This document shows, one piece after another, positions 53,201-64,000 of a stretch of DNA of 64,000 bases (position 1 is its first letter; each line of letters begins with the position of its first letter). The notes beneath the pieces were generated by a model. The model did not search any database. It was not told the DNA's origin and saw only the letters and a program-made list of their open reading frames with translations. The stretch comes from Cladosporium sp. IMV 00045 (Eukaryota; Ascomycota; Dothideomycetes; Cladosporiales; Cladosporiaceae): the NCBI GenBank assembly GCA_001931905.2, contig MSJI02000844.1:34073-98072 (forward strand), read 5' to 3'. Both the position numbers and the translations under genes were made by a program.

Positions 53201-56096
53201 CAACCGCCTCGAGCTTCTTCATGACTCTTGGGTGACTAAAGTCTGGGATCGAGCGACCGCAAGGGGAGGGTGTTTGATTGTTGATGCGATCATACTTCAG
53301 CCGTGTTGACACATCGAGGTTTCGAAAATCTCCCTCCATGATTTCATTCAAATGTGGGCCAGAGTCTTGCGAATCGCTTTCCACCAAATATCCAATCGAG
53401 CAACCCTCGTACGGGACCGAAGTCTCTAATCTTGCTGCATCTGTCGCAACGGGTGGCATAGCTGCAGCGCCTGAGTGTGATTGCAGCGCATTGGTCAAGG
53501 CGGCCGGAGGAAAAGACAGGAGCGGGTCTATCAAGTCTTCTGACGGGAGTACAAACTTGCCTTTGCTCTGCGTAGTGTCTGGAATCTTTTCGTTTTGCTC
53601 AACTTTCTGTTCTTGGGTAGTCCCCTGTGCATCATCGTTTGATTGAGATTTATCCTTGGTGCCAGGTGATCGAGGATTGTCATCAGAACACGTGAAAACA
53701 CAAATCTGGTCATTTTCGGCATGTAAAGGCTCTTGATAAAGTATTCTGTTCAGCAGTGAGTGACTTCCATGATCGTCATCCGTTGAGTAGGTGTGATCGA
53801 TTCCAGACTTCTGGCGACTCCGCACAGGCGTGGGTGACAAATGATTTGCTTTTCGCTTGCGCCTTCGCTTTGAGGAGCGAGAAGTGAGTGGGCTAGCGTT
53901 CAACGACTCGAAGTGTGTTGAAGGAGGAATAGTCAGTGGGCGCTGAGGGCGAGAAGGCGATGTCTCCAATGCTGACGGTGGATCCTGTCTCGTCGTCGAT
54001 GCCGACTTCGAGCGTCGCTCGTTGCTGCCAGAGCGACAACGTGAAGTCGAGACAGATTGAGGTCGGTGACTGAGTTCCAGGCCGCCACTATCGTCAGAAG
54101 CTGCTAGTCCTGGGCTTTCATCATGTTCATCGCCATCCCAAACAGCGGCGAGGGCATCGACCGTCTCCTTGAGAGCATCCCAGCAACGCCGCAATGTCCC
54201 AGTTGGCTGCGCTACATCAAGGCTAGACTGAACATCCGTAGTCTGAGATGGTTTGAGCTGCTTTGGCTGCTTGAAAACAACATTCTGAGGGTGCGTTTCC
54301 AAGAAAGGGTCAAGGCCCTCCCTCCAACAGTCGAACACGTTTCTGACGACAGGAACAGGAGGGTGGTCAGAGTGGTGCACTTCCACGCCAGATACCGCCT
54401 GCTGGTCGCGCTGTCGCTGCTCATGCCACTCTTTCAGGCTCTCCGCCATGACAGCTCTCACAACATCATCATCGACAGTCTGCATGAAGCTGGCCGTTTG
54501 GCCAGGATGTAACGTGTGCACCACCGAGAAGATTTGTGGACCGCCATCGAAGTCACGAGCCCGTCCCTTGCCTTTGCCAACGTAAGTCCTCTGTGGGTCG
54601 GACGAGCTTGGGTTGCGAGAGTCTTGCACACCAGCGATCGCTGCGCTCTGGTCTTCATCTCTAACCGGCAGATTGGTTGCTGATGCCTGCTGATTTCCGT
54701 TCGGTGCGAGGGAACCAGGACTTGCAGAACCGGCTTGAGGCCGCTGACGGAGCTCTAATGGACGGGGAATCAGGAAAGGGCGTGCATTTTCGTCAATTCC
54801 ATTTTGAGGTTGTGGTGGCGTCGACTGAAGGCTTGCTCTACCGGCAGCAAAATTGGCCGCGCCAGGAGTGCTGTAGATGGGATCTTCATCGCGTAGGATT
54901 GTCCTTGGTGAAACCGGCTCATCTGACTGGACCGAAGACCCTCCCTCGCCTGATGTCTGCAGTTGGCTCAAGCGTCGTGGATTGCGTGGAGGAATAAGCG
55001 GTCTTTGTTCCTGATCAACTTGCATTTCATGGGCCTCTGCTGCTTGTGACATGCTGCGATTGACTACGGCGTCTGTTAGATCCATGGGTGGCGGAAGCTC
55101 AGACGGAGACGAGACTGAGCGGCGGAAAAACCACTTCCTCCACTTCCTGAAAGATTGACCCACTGAGACCACCATTCTCACGGTAGCATGTGTTTCATTG
55201 TAACTTGATCGAGGGCTTCTGGCGTCATCGCCTCTGATGTGTGTGTTGCTGTTCAGGCTCTCGCGAGAGACGTACCGGGGGTTCTCGTACATCGCTCTGA
55301 TGGTCCTGCCATGGCGCATATCGTGACCAAGCGATCTCAACCGACGTCTTTCAGCAAATACATCGTCCATGGTGTATGCAATACGAGGTATTGATCTGTT
55401 GCGGAGGATCGACCTTGGAGAAGGCGTCTGCGATGATACTGATCGCCGTTCTGGACCAGGCAAAGACACTCGTCGGCCTTTCCTTGTAGCCAGAAATCTT
55501 GAGGTCGCAATGTAGGGACCGTACCTCACGAGATTGTCGGTGGTATCCGACGATGTTCGCCTGCGGCTTGCCATCCATTGACCTGATCTACTCACGTGCC
55601 AGCCACGGAGTTCATGCACATTCAGTGCATATTCCTTAAAGGCGCGAGTCGCCCCACCGTTCACAGAGGATCTTGCCAAGCTTCGTCGCAACACGCGGTG
55701 GTCAAGCTGCAGAGTCTTCGTCGGTGATGTCGAATCGAAAACAACGACTTCACGAGGCTTGTGCGGTATGAGAGTCGTTTTTCGGCGACGGTTGGATGGC
55801 CCTTCTTCTGGATCTGGCCAAGAGTCGCGAATCCATGATGGAGGTGCCAGCCTTTGTACTGGCGGAAAGTCAACTGAAGGCTCGTCCAGAGAGCCCGTGG
55901 CAGGGTCGCGTGATGAAGGCGAGTGTGAGGCGGATCTCGGCGTGGTGTCGTAACGTATGGTTTCTCGCGGTGGCGTGATCAAGAGTCGTTGGAATTCTTC
56001 CAACGGCAATTGCTCAGAGTCAGTCCTTTTCGGGGCTCCCGTTGATGCATTGTTGGTCTCTCGTGGTGGGTCTTGAGACCTCCCGCGGCCACTCAT
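50244..56096 (-). CDS. Very large disordered hypothetical protein
   Basis: About 1,926 aa in two exons, 51,941-56,096 and 50,244-51,868. The exons are separated by an in-frame TAG (51,906-51,908). It is best explained by a 72-nt intron, GTAAGA (51,935-51,940) to CTCACAG (51,869-51,875), which removes the stop and keeps the frame. The N-terminal 1,150 residues are disordered, Ser/Pro/Arg-rich with many RS/SP motifs. An ordered region spans the junction: TWASQSGQSTHIRRALTDKI, then SWQTFVDIAGLPPSLVDGL, then after the splice DCVGEAYILEIIYDLVSPEQ and NWYEWMHFYLKFGQRSFVQL. The C-terminal part is disordered again with basic patches (KGKGSIKSKKR). No known family; a scaffold or nuclear role is only a guess. 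Confidence 0.7.
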
Positions 56097-56522
56097 GCTG
56101 TGATATGTTTGTTGTGGTAAGAATTCAGCAGATCATGAGATGATTCTGATGATACTGTTCAGTACGGTGAGTAATGGAAGCTGTATGATGGACACGCGAA
56201 AGTTAGGATGGGGGTCGGTTAACAAAAGGGGGCCAGAGGACATGCAACGCAAGAGCTGTCCTGGACACCACTTTCTTCTTGGCCGGGCAACAGACAGTGC
56301 GAAGCAAGCACGTACAAAAGGAGGACCTACCGCCTTTGAAGCTTACCAATAATCGATTGGCACTGCATGTCTGCAGCGATGATAATCAGCTCCGAGGTTG
56401 CATACAACAGTCCAGGGAATGAGACTGCCTTTAGATCGATGTCCGGGCTGACCCTTGATGTATCAGCTGCCACAGCGGCTCACCTTCGAAGATATCACAC
56501 TAATCGAATTGCATTTGCTTTT
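56097..56522. other. Upstream region of the large protein gene
   Basis: Contains the promoter of the large gene and the 3' flank of the glycosyltransferase gene, both on the minus strand. No other feature was seen. Confidence 0.5.
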
Positions 56523-57494
56523 TTAAAATCCATCATTGATCCCTTTCTTCACCTCCTCGGCCTTCCTTTTCTCGTTGATATCCCACCACCACTGGTGACT
56601 CTCATCCCTGCCCTCTTTCTTCTTGTCGTCCTCATTCTCGTCCCAAGGCTTCGGAGCCAAGATGTAATGGACATTCTTGACCTTGTCGTCTCTCCAAATC
56701 GCATCATGTACACCCTTCCACCGCAACGTCTTCAGGGCGTTGTATATGTAGGGAATGCCGACCCACCTTCCGTTGAAGACGTCGCCGAGAAGTGACTGGT
56801 CGCTGAATTCGTACGACCCTGTCGCTTCAGAACCGAGTGCGCTAGAGATCTGATCGTACGCTTCTGCGCTAGGAACTACCACCTGCAAGCCACCATTAGG
56901 CATTGCCAGACCGGCCGTTGACGGAGCGCCTTCCACCTGCGCCTTCTCTGGTTCACCATGCTGAGAAGTAAACGCGCAGTTCTCAGGTATCCAATCGCGC
57001 GGGTAGTGGGGCTTCTTCAAAGGATTGCAGACGCAAGCATGGCTTGCTGCGAACACTCTTGGGCCCTTGCCGGCTGCCGAAGCCGGATCGAGAGGGATGT
57101 CCATCAACTCGTCCATGTTCTGCAAACACAGCATGTCGCTGTCCAGCTGTACAACGCGTTCATATTCGACCAAGCTGAACGGCGTCAACTTGCTCCAGCA
57201 GTCGTAGAAGCGCGGGTCGTTGCTGAAGTCCTTGGCCGTCTTGGGGAGCAAGTAGGGAATCTTCTTTTTCGGAATGCCGCGCGCGTCGAGGGCCGCATGG
57301 CCTTCCTTGGGGAAAGAGTCGGTATATAGAGCGACGAGCGGGTATTTCGAACCATTAAGCTTAAGCGAGTAGTCCAGCGTGAGCAGGCCTGAGAGGTAGT
57401 CGGTGTTTGTGATGAGCGTCGTCCATACTTTGGCCGAATCAACCACGCGCTCTGGCGTGGGATTGGCGGCGGCGATACTGTCGTCAGGAGCCAT
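56523..57494 (-). CDS. GT8 family glycosyltransferase (glycogenin/galactinol synthase-like)
   Basis: Nucleotide-sugar-dependent glycosyltransferase, 323 aa, one exon. The ATG at 57,492-57,494 (MAPDDSIAAANP) is preferred; an upstream extension has no ATG. GT8 features: TTLITNTDYLSGLLTLDYSL at the start of the Rossmann-like domain, YPLVALYTDSF, the metal-binding DxD motif at residues 118-120 (VQLDSDMLCL), a PNGGLQVVVPS block, the SDQSLLGDVF segment and the HYILAPKPW motif. The C-terminus is Lys/Glu-rich. Similar fungal proteins are annotated as glycosyltransferase family 8 of unknown acceptor. It is divergently paired with the carrier gene (342 bp apart). Confidence 0.9.
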   Translation of the reverse strand: MAPDDSIAAANPTPERVVDSAKVWTTLITNTDYLSGLLTLDYSLKLNGSKYPLVALYTDSFPKEGHAALDARGIPKKKIPYLLPKTAKDFSNDPRFYDCWSKLTPFSLVEYERVVQLDSDMLCLQNMDELMDIPLDPASAAGKGPRVFAASHACVCNPLKKPHYPRDWIPENCAFTSQHGEPEKAQVEGAPSTAGLAMPNGGLQVVVPSAEAYDQISSALGSEATGSYEFSDQSLLGDVFNGRWVGIPYIYNALKTLRWKGVHDAIWRDDKVKNVHYILAPKPWDENEDDKKKEGRDESHQWWWDINEKRKAEEVKKGINDGF

Positions 57495-57836
57495 GCTGAT
57501 GAGTCTGGTGTGAAAGATGCGACAGTCCTCGCCTCGAGTCACTGTTAAACTCCATGCTCGAGGATAAATAGCGCGATGGTGTTATCGTGGGCTAGAGCTA
57601 ATGGCGGCTGGCGCATTCGCGCATTGTCAGCCATGCCCCGCCAATCTCACACGATTTGCTCGTGAGATTCGGCCAAATTTATCAATCAAAGACGTCATCA
57701 ATTTCAATCAAAATCGATTAGAATTGCGCGCCGTTGCACCCTGACAGTCCCTAAATCTTCTAAGCCGAGAGTGCGCGCGCGCAAACCATCAACACACCAT
57801 GCTCACTGTTGGTTCTTGCAGTGCCATTGGAAGCTC
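57495..57836. promoter_or_regulatory. Divergent promoter GT8 / mitochondrial carrier
   Basis: A 342-bp stretch between opposite start codons. It includes a GCGCGCGC run near 57,773-57,781 and an AT-rich patch with repeated AATCAA words near 57,680-57,720. Confidence 0.55.
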
Positions 57837-58880
57837 ATGTCGGTGAAGGATGCTACGCCTTCCGGCATCAACCCCAATGACGGGCAGCAGGCCATAGCTG
57901 CGCCGCAAGGTGGTCAGTACAAGGGTTTCGTTGCTGGTGTCTTCTCTGGTATCGCGAAGCTAAGCGTCGGGTGAGTGCTTGTGTAGGGTGCAATGCATGT
58001 TGAATATGCAGCTAACGGGTATCCCAGCCACCCTTTCGACACTATCAAGGTCCGCCTACAGACCAATTCGCAGTTCAAAGGACCCCTCGACTGCTTGTTG
58101 CAGACCATCCGGAAAGAAGGCGTCAATGGCCTCTATAAGGGCGCTACTCCACCGCTCGTCGGTTGGATGTGCATGGACAGTGTGATGCTGGGATCTCTCA
58201 CGCAATATCGGCGTTTGATCAACGAGCATATTGTTCAGCCCAGACGAGATGCGCAGCCCGCCTCGGTCTGGGCGGGAAGAGAAGCTGAGAAGGCGAAGTT
58301 GCCAGTTCTGGGCCACGGTGTTGCTGGCATCCTTGCTGGCTGGACAGTGAGCTTCATTGCCGCTCCCGTCGAGCACATCAAAGCGAGGCTGCAGATCCAA
58401 TATTCCCGATCAAGGAACGAGCGCCTCTATACCGGCCCTATAGACTGTGGCAGCAAGATTTACAGACAACACGGCCTCAAGGGCATTTGGCACGGTCTGG
58501 GCTCGACATTGTTCTTCCGAACATTCTTCTTCTTCTGGTGGGGAAGCTACGATTGGTTTACACAAATGTTTCAAAAGCACACATCCCTCAGCACGCCAGC
58601 TATCAACTTCTGGGCTGGTGGCCTCAGTGCCCAAATCTTCTGGATCACCAGCTACCCGTCAGATGTCGTCAAGCAGCGAATCATGACTGACGAACTGGGC
58701 TCTGCAAGGCAGTTCCCCAGGTGGAGAGATGCCGCTGTGACGGTGTACAAGGAGAGTGGATGGAAGGGGTACTGGAGGGGATTTGTGCCATGCTTTTTGA
58801 GGGCTTTCCCTGCCAATGCAATGGCTCTGGTGGCTTTCGAGGGAGTCATGAGAACCCTCAACCGTTCTGACCTCCCATAA
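57837..58880 (+). CDS. Mitochondrial carrier family (SLC25) transporter, YMC-like
   Basis: Inner-membrane mitochondrial solute carrier, 328 aa. Exons are 57,837-57,970 and 58,028-58,880 with a 57-nt intron (GTGAGT..CCCAG, branch GCTAAC). Three repeats each carry the family signature: HPFDTIKVRLQT (split from the preceding SVG by the intron), PVEHIKARLQIQY and YPSDVVKQRIMTD. The second and third signatures resemble the Ymc1/Ymc2 and SLC25A45/A47 group more than the carnitine or ornithine carriers. The FFFFWWGSYDWF segment before repeat three is unusually aromatic. Substrate not assigned. Confidence 0.92.
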
Positions 58881-59689
58881 GTGATAACACAGTATCTCTC
58901 CGCGAACTTACGGCATACCGGGCCGACCAAGCAAAATGACCGCACCAATCTACATCCACTTTCTCCATGGGAGCCATGTGCCAAGGTTACCTTCATCTTA
59001 CATTCGTATGAACAGACAACTCTATCCCACCGTGCTCGGACATGATCCTTTCATTGCCGACTAATGGCCGGTGCAAGCGAAAGCTTTCCAAGTGAGGCTG
59101 CAAGTGGCTTGTTGTGAGGCGCGGCTATTATCGCGTCACCGCATAGCCCTTCTTTGGCGAAAGGTTGTGCAGACTTTGTCTGGTATAGTATCAAGGGCCA
59201 AGGCGGTAGAGAAGCAAGCCTCTGCGTGGTCACGGAGAAAATCTAGATTCACCATGTTTACTGATCGCATAACTTTGACAAGGCTAAACCTCGCACGAGT
59301 AAGTGAAACACCATCGGCTGTCCCTTCTTAAGTAGTTCACGCTATTACACACGTGTAAGGCTTAGACTGCGAGGCTGGCATACTACTAGTACTCACGGCG
59401 CCATCTTGATCTTATCGGAATGACAAAGTTTGGTCTTCAGCGCAGATCTGCTCCCAAAACCATGTTTTGACTTTGTCGATGCGGCAAGAACTAACTTTGA
59501 CCACCCAGGACACGCCCCGCACTCCAGGGTAACTGCCACTGGAACAGAGCTGCCTGTCCGTGGACCGTAGAGATCCGTGACCTTGCAGGCGATCATTGAG
59601 CGTGATGTGTTTTCTTCAAATCTACAGGCCTGCCCATCTCATGGCCTCTTGTGCCGCGGAAGGCCCATTCGAAGAACGCCCTGAGTGCG
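58881..59689. other. Spacer carrier / transcription factor
   Basis: About 0.8 kb with no supported gene. Holds the carrier 3' UTR and the promoter and leader of the zinc-cluster factor. Confidence 0.5.
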
Positions 59690-62049
59690 ATGTACGGCTC
59701 GTGGAACGAAAACAATCCATCGTCGTCCACTGGCGACAAACCGCCGCAGCCGGCGCCAAACACCGCACCGCTGGCTAACGCCTCCCCAGCATGGAAACGA
59801 CGCCGAATCTCGGAGGGTCAGCAGGGGCGTCGGGCGACCAAGACTACGAGGGCTTGCGATTCTTGCAAGGTATCATGTCTCCCGGCTAGGGAAATCAACG
59901 TGATGGCAAGGTGATGACACTGATGCTTCACAGGCGAAGAAAGCTCGGTGTTCGGGCAACAAGCCCTGCACAACATGCGCCGAGAAGAACATAGAATGCT
60001 CATATGATAGTCAATATCTGAGAGGCCGTCCGCCAACACCACCCTCTTCGACTCCAGAAGCTAGTCTGGGTGACAGAGGCAATGAAACACGGGCTCGATC
60101 CAATTCAACGAACGCTTTCTCGAAAGGAACCCCTGCAGACCAAACTCGAAGTTCACCGGAACCCGATTCGGCTGAGATTCATGGACAATATGTGGATCCG
60201 ACGAGTGGCTTATCTTTTCTACAACGAGCACAGTCACGTCTAAAACAGCCTGGAGCCGGCGGTGGTATTAGTCAGCCAGATACGATGAGCCAACCTCTGA
60301 CTGAGTCTGGAGACAAACCTCTACTCCGTTCGACTCATGAGATGCACGATACCTCAAATCCAAACTATCACATGGCATCAAGTGCTCAGCCAGAGCTTCC
60401 GGGAGGTTCCAACGCCATCGAGTTGCTGGAACTTTACTTCGATGTCTGCATCTCTACCTACAAACCACTTCACAGGCCGACGGTGGAGATGTGGTTCCAG
60501 ACGGCAACGAACAACATAGCTCATGGACTGCCAATGTCACAAGGCCTCAACAATGCCGAAGCCTCAGTACTGTTAACGATATTCGCCATTGCCACCTTCC
60601 ATCGGCAAAAGTCACGAGGTTACGCCGATGATATCTCGTCACTCTCAGAAAGCGATGCACTCTTCGGGCGTTCTCTGGGGTTCACGGAGACAGAAACAAC
60701 AGTAGCGCATCTTGGATCTGCCCAAGCGCGAATATTGCAAGTCTTCTACTTGATGATGACTTGCAGGCCGAACCAGGCTTGGTACATCTTTGGAAGTCTG
60801 CTACAGATCATCTCAGCGCTGGGCATGCACCGAAGGGATCGCCAGTGGAGTTATGGCGGTGCGCAGCCAGACTACATCCATTCTCAGAGCAGGAAGCGAA
60901 CATTCTGGAGCACATACATTTTGGACAGATATCTTGGTGTCGTGCTGGGGAGACCTCGCCATTTCCACGATGACGATATCGATCAAGAACCGCCAGATTG
61001 TGTCAATGACTCCGAGATGTCACCTCAGGGTCGAGTCTTCACTGACACTTCTACCGACTGCCATATGGATGCATTCGTCTGTAACATAAGACTAGCACGC
61101 ATTGTGGGCAGCATATCTCACGACCTCTACCCAATCAAGCCCCTATCAGAAACCCGACGAATCGAAGTCACAAGAGCACTCGGGAAGGAGCTCGACGCCT
61201 GGCAGTCTTCGTTGCCTCCCTTCTTGAGCACTGTCAAGCCTTCAAGCTTAGTCAGAAGCTTTCGCCGACAATGTATCGCCCTACGGCTAGCCTACGACCA
61301 CGCAGTGATGCATCTCTACCGGCCATTCCTTCTCAATCAACGCAGCCGCCAGACAAGTCCAGACACGGCAGCCTTCCGACAAGAAGGGATCCAACTATGC
61401 ATAGCAGCAGCGCAAGACGCTCTTCGCACGATCGATGCTTTCGCACAGGAAGGACCTCTCTTCCACGCTTTCTGGTGGACGCACTACATAACTTTCTGCG
61501 CTCTGACAGTAATCTACGTTTGGAATACGCAACAACCCAGCAAAGACATCCAAGGCGTCGATCGGCAGAAGCTGATGACCCTAGCTGAGCAATGCCAGGT
61601 CCACCTCGCGCAAGCGACTGCTAGTAACTCCCCGAGTCGTCGCTACAGTATCATCCTAGAAGAATTGCGAAGCGAGTCGATGAAGGAGACGCCTTATCAG
61701 TTCCCAGATCGTCAGAGCGATGCACGCAGCTCGTCGGATGGTGTGACAGCGTCGCCATCGCTGAGCCAGGGAGCACCACCAACCGCGCCGACTTTCGCCA
61801 TGCCGAATCTCGTGCACAACATGGAGAATTCACTCGCGCTCGAAACACGAAATCCTTTTGTCAATTGGCAGGCGACTGACTGGTTGGACGTCGATGCTTC
61901 AGTAAGTTGTGTGTTTTCCTAACATGCCCCTCCTGATGACTCGGTTGCGAATCTAGCGATGCGAGACCTGTTCAGGCTAACATTCCTCGCAGGCGTATGG
62001 GGTAATACCAGCCTTCAATCCGAACGTACAATGGTTTGGTGGGATATAA
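59690..62049 (+). CDS. Zn2Cys6 fungal transcription factor
   Basis: Zinc-cluster regulator of about 734 aa. Exons are 59,690-59,869, 59,934-61,901 and probably 61,993-62,049. The DNA-binding motif is split by intron 1: CDSCK | AKKARCSGNKPCTTCAEKNIEC, fitting CX2CX6CX5CX2CX6C. A Ser/Pro-rich linker follows, then the fungal_trans (PF04082-type) middle homology region: ELLELYFDVCISTYKPLHRPTV, LLTIFAIATFH, YLMMTCRPNQAWYIFGSLLQIISALGMHRRD and RKRTFWSTYILDRYLGVVLGRPRHFHDDDIDQEPP. For the last exon, the acceptor at 61,992 gives AYGVIPAFNPNVQWFGGI; an earlier acceptor near 61,957 would give a shorter end. The first ATG in frame is 59,690. Target genes unknown. Confidence 0.88.
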
Positions 62050-62478
62050 ATTGGCCATGGAAGAGAGATACTTAGATATATTCAAGCAGTTCACATGCCA
62101 CTCACCAAAGACTGTATGATCTCTTCCGCTGGAGTAGTTCTTTTCAAAGTCTTCTCCTTCCAAAATTGTTGTTTCCAATCGCTCTAAGTCAGCACTCTGT
62201 CTCACGTGTCGTCGTCCTACGTAAATGTACCTGAATTAGTATGACGTTCCTCAGATCCAGTCAGCTCCTTCCCCCCGCGCCCTCTCTCCGCAAAGCTTGG
62301 TCCAATGTACTGCATGATGAGAGAGCTCTAGCTTCCTTCGTCCCATCCATCAACCAGAGCTTCCCTCCAAACACCCTCATCCTTATTGTCATCAAATCAA
62401 ACGTCCAGCGAAAACAACCCCATTCACCTCCTCAAACAGCACCATCAACCACGCTCATTGCCTCCACCAAACCCCACC
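62050..62478. other. Spacer transcription factor / frataxin
   Basis: 3' UTR of the regulator and CA/CT-rich promoter of the frataxin gene. No gene was recognised. Confidence 0.5.
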
Positions 62479-63214
62479 ATGTCCGCTCCCTCAGCCTCCC
62501 GCCTGCTCAACCAGGCCGCCCGCTCCGCCTCTCGCTCCATCGTCCGCTCGCGCCAGGCGAATGCCTTCCACCTGCAGCCCTGCCGCGCCGTGCCCGCCGT
62601 CAGGGTGATGAGCTGCTCGAGAAGCTTCGGCTTCAGCGCTTCCAGGGCGACGGGACTGATGCCCGACACCGAGAACCCGAGCACGCCGCAGCGCGAGTCT
62701 TCCACTGCCAACCTCACGGCGGCCGAGCTTAGCGATGACGACTTCCACACTCTGTCGGACGAGTTTCTGGAGAAGGTGCACGAGAAGGCCGAGCAGATTC
62801 AGGAGGGCAGGGAGGATGTCGAGGTCGAGTATGCGGTAAGTTAATTTGCCTCGGTGATGCGCCATATCGGCTCAGCAGGAGAAGCAGCAGGAGAGGAAGA
62901 GCTAACAAAAAAACCACCAGTCCGGCGTCCTGAACATCACCTTCCCTCCCAACGGCACCTACGTGCTCAACAAGCAGCCCCCCAACAAGCAGATCTGGCT
63001 CTCCTCGCCCATCTCCGGCCCCAAGCGTTTCGACTGGACCATCCGCGGCGAAGGCATGAACTATAAGGAAGACTCGGGCGTGGGTGACTGGATTTACCTG
63101 AGAGACGGCTCTTCTCTCAGCGAGATCCTGAGGAAAGAGCTGGGTCTCAGCATTGATTTGAGTGGACACGAGGAGCGCATGGAGGAGGCGCTTAGCAAGG
63201 ACCCTACTGAGTAA
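62479..63214 (+). CDS. YFH1: Frataxin, mitochondrial iron-sulfur cluster assembly
   Basis: Mitochondrial matrix protein that supports Fe-S cluster synthesis on the ISCU/Nfs1 complex. Exons are 62,479-62,835 and 62,921-63,214 (intron 85 nt, branch GCTAAC at 62,901-62,906); 216 aa. The first 60 residues form an Arg/Ser-rich mitochondrial presequence ([18 protein letters not shown]). The frataxin fold follows: an acidic first helix ([24 protein letters not shown]), then after the splice the strands [29 protein letters not shown] and the PKRFDW core motif, and the [13 protein letters not shown]-terminal helix. All family hallmarks are present. Confidence 0.96.
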
Positions 63215-63770
63215 AAAGGCACCAAGTTATGATTGAAATCAAGAAAGGCATTACTGCCGGCAAATTTACAGCATTGAATGGGAGAGTAGGATGGTGATGA
63301 GAACCACGTAAGAGCGAATTGTCTATTGTCAATAGACTCAGATATGGCATTTTTCTTTGCCAGATATGCAATTCCCCCACTGTTGCTGTCTTCACAGTAA
63401 GGATATCTTTCCAAGCAGTCAAACCCGCAAGCACCATTTCCGCTACGCGCGACCCTTGTTGGCGCTTTAGAAGGACTCCATCAACAACGCCGTGCGCCTG
63501 TCCTATCTCCTTTTCACCTTCTCCTCACCGGCCTCGACAGCCCTCGTTTATGGCATGATCTCTCGCGGCTCATTGGATCAGTTCCCAGCCGGATTGCCCC
63601 CATGTCCAAACCCTCCCAGTCTCGAAGTGCCGCGTGCGCAAAAGCAGAGCACACCCCGACCTCCCCAGTCGAAAGGCCTATCCACTCATCCCTCATCCCT
63701 CATCTTCCAGCGCACTGTTTCCTCTCTCCAAGAAATCTTTCCCAACAACCCAAATCTCCATTCCCCCGGC
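63215..63770. other. Convergent spacer frataxin / DPH3
   Basis: Between two stop codons on opposite strands. Short open frames only; no feature recognised. Confidence 0.5.
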
Positions 63771-64000
63771 TCACGCCGCCGCAGCAACAACCTGCTGCAC
63801 GCCCTCTTTCCCGAGCTCCTCGCCGCCGTCGGGTTTGGGCAGGTCGTCCACGTCGTAAATCACGCGGATCATCAGGCTGCAGCTGGGGCAGACGGCGATT
63901 TCCTCGCCGTCGCGCAGGTCGTCGATGGCGATTTGGAAGCTGTCGCCGCAGGGGCAGGGGTAGGTGTATGTTTGGAGGGCGGGGTCGTAGGTCATGTCCT
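63771..64000 (-). CDS. DPH3: Diphthamide biosynthesis protein 3 / Kti11, 5' end outside window
   Basis: Small zinc protein that donates electrons to Dph1-Dph2 in diphthamide synthesis on eEF2 and also serves Elongator-dependent tRNA modification. The CSL zinc finger is complete: CPCGDSF and CPSCSLMI supply four cysteines. Family proteins begin with an E-D-M-T-Y/F segment. Here the codons before ATG 63,993-63,995 read ..GAC, matching the D of that segment, so the coding sequence very probably continues past 64,000, and the first Met seen is internal. The C-terminus ends in an alanine run (VVAAAA). Confidence 0.92.
   Translation of the reverse strand, partial: DMTYDPALQTYTYPCPCGDSFQIAIDDLRDGEEIAVCPSCSLMIRVIYDVDDLPKPDGGEELGKEGVQQVVAAAA

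Noticed and set aside
1..64000. tRNA genes, CRISPR arrays, transposons or prophage
   Set aside because: I scanned by eye for tRNA B-box-like GGTTCRANYC blocks, regular spaced repeats and transposase or reverse-transcriptase motifs and saw none that hold up; CRISPR would not be expected in a fungal nucleus.

Overview
The window is nuclear DNA of a filamentous ascomycete. Genes are dense and on both strands. Introns are short (about 50-140 nt) with GT..AG ends and CTAAC/CTGAC-type branch sites, and the proteins are typical fungal families. The mix fits a Dothideomycete (Capnodiales/Mycosphaerellales-like); a diploid or hybrid black yeast such as Hortaea would explain the duplicated block, but that is a guess, not a read-out.

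Left part (1-22,540), single-copy genes: 3' end of the branchpoint-bridging protein gene (MSL5/SF1); a GPI-anchored Ser/Thr-rich wall protein; a DUF155 (RMD1/RMD8-like) membrane protein; a gene-poor stretch (5.7-7.7 kb); an unknown disordered protein with a possibly leaky stop; an EMP70/TM9SF (nonaspanin) protein; the NIT3 omega-amidase; a long MFS transporter with a problematic N-terminal region; the Rad1 subunit of the 9-1-1 clamp; the OST5/TMEM258 subunit of oligosaccharyltransferase; and the GCN5 histone acetyltransferase.

Middle part (22,564-49,869): one gene block is present twice, head to tail. Copy A is 22,564-36,569 and copy B is 36,590-49,869, with exactly 20 Ns between them. Gene order in each copy: conserved hypothetical protein (+), NACHT/STAND NTPase with a C-terminal membrane region (-), hemerythrin-like HHE protein (+), UTP11 (-), Argonaute (-), coiled-coil protein (-), Pro/Gln-rich protein (-). 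The duplication starts 23 bp after the GCN5 stop and ends 47 bp before the start codon of the last gene. Copy A looks functional. In copy B the Argonaute is wrecked by several frameshifts and a nonsense codon, and the NACHT gene has lost about 885 bp, while the housekeeping genes stay intact and about 97% identical in protein. The N gap lies exactly on the junction, so this is either a real tandem duplication or two diverged haplotypes joined in series by the assembler.

Right part (49,870-64,000), single copy again: a very large disordered protein (about 1,926 aa), a GT8 glycosyltransferase, a mitochondrial carrier in a divergent pair with it, a Zn2Cys6 transcription factor, frataxin, and the start-truncated DPH3/KTI11 gene at the window edge. 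I recognised no tRNA or rRNA gene, CRISPR array or intact transposon.
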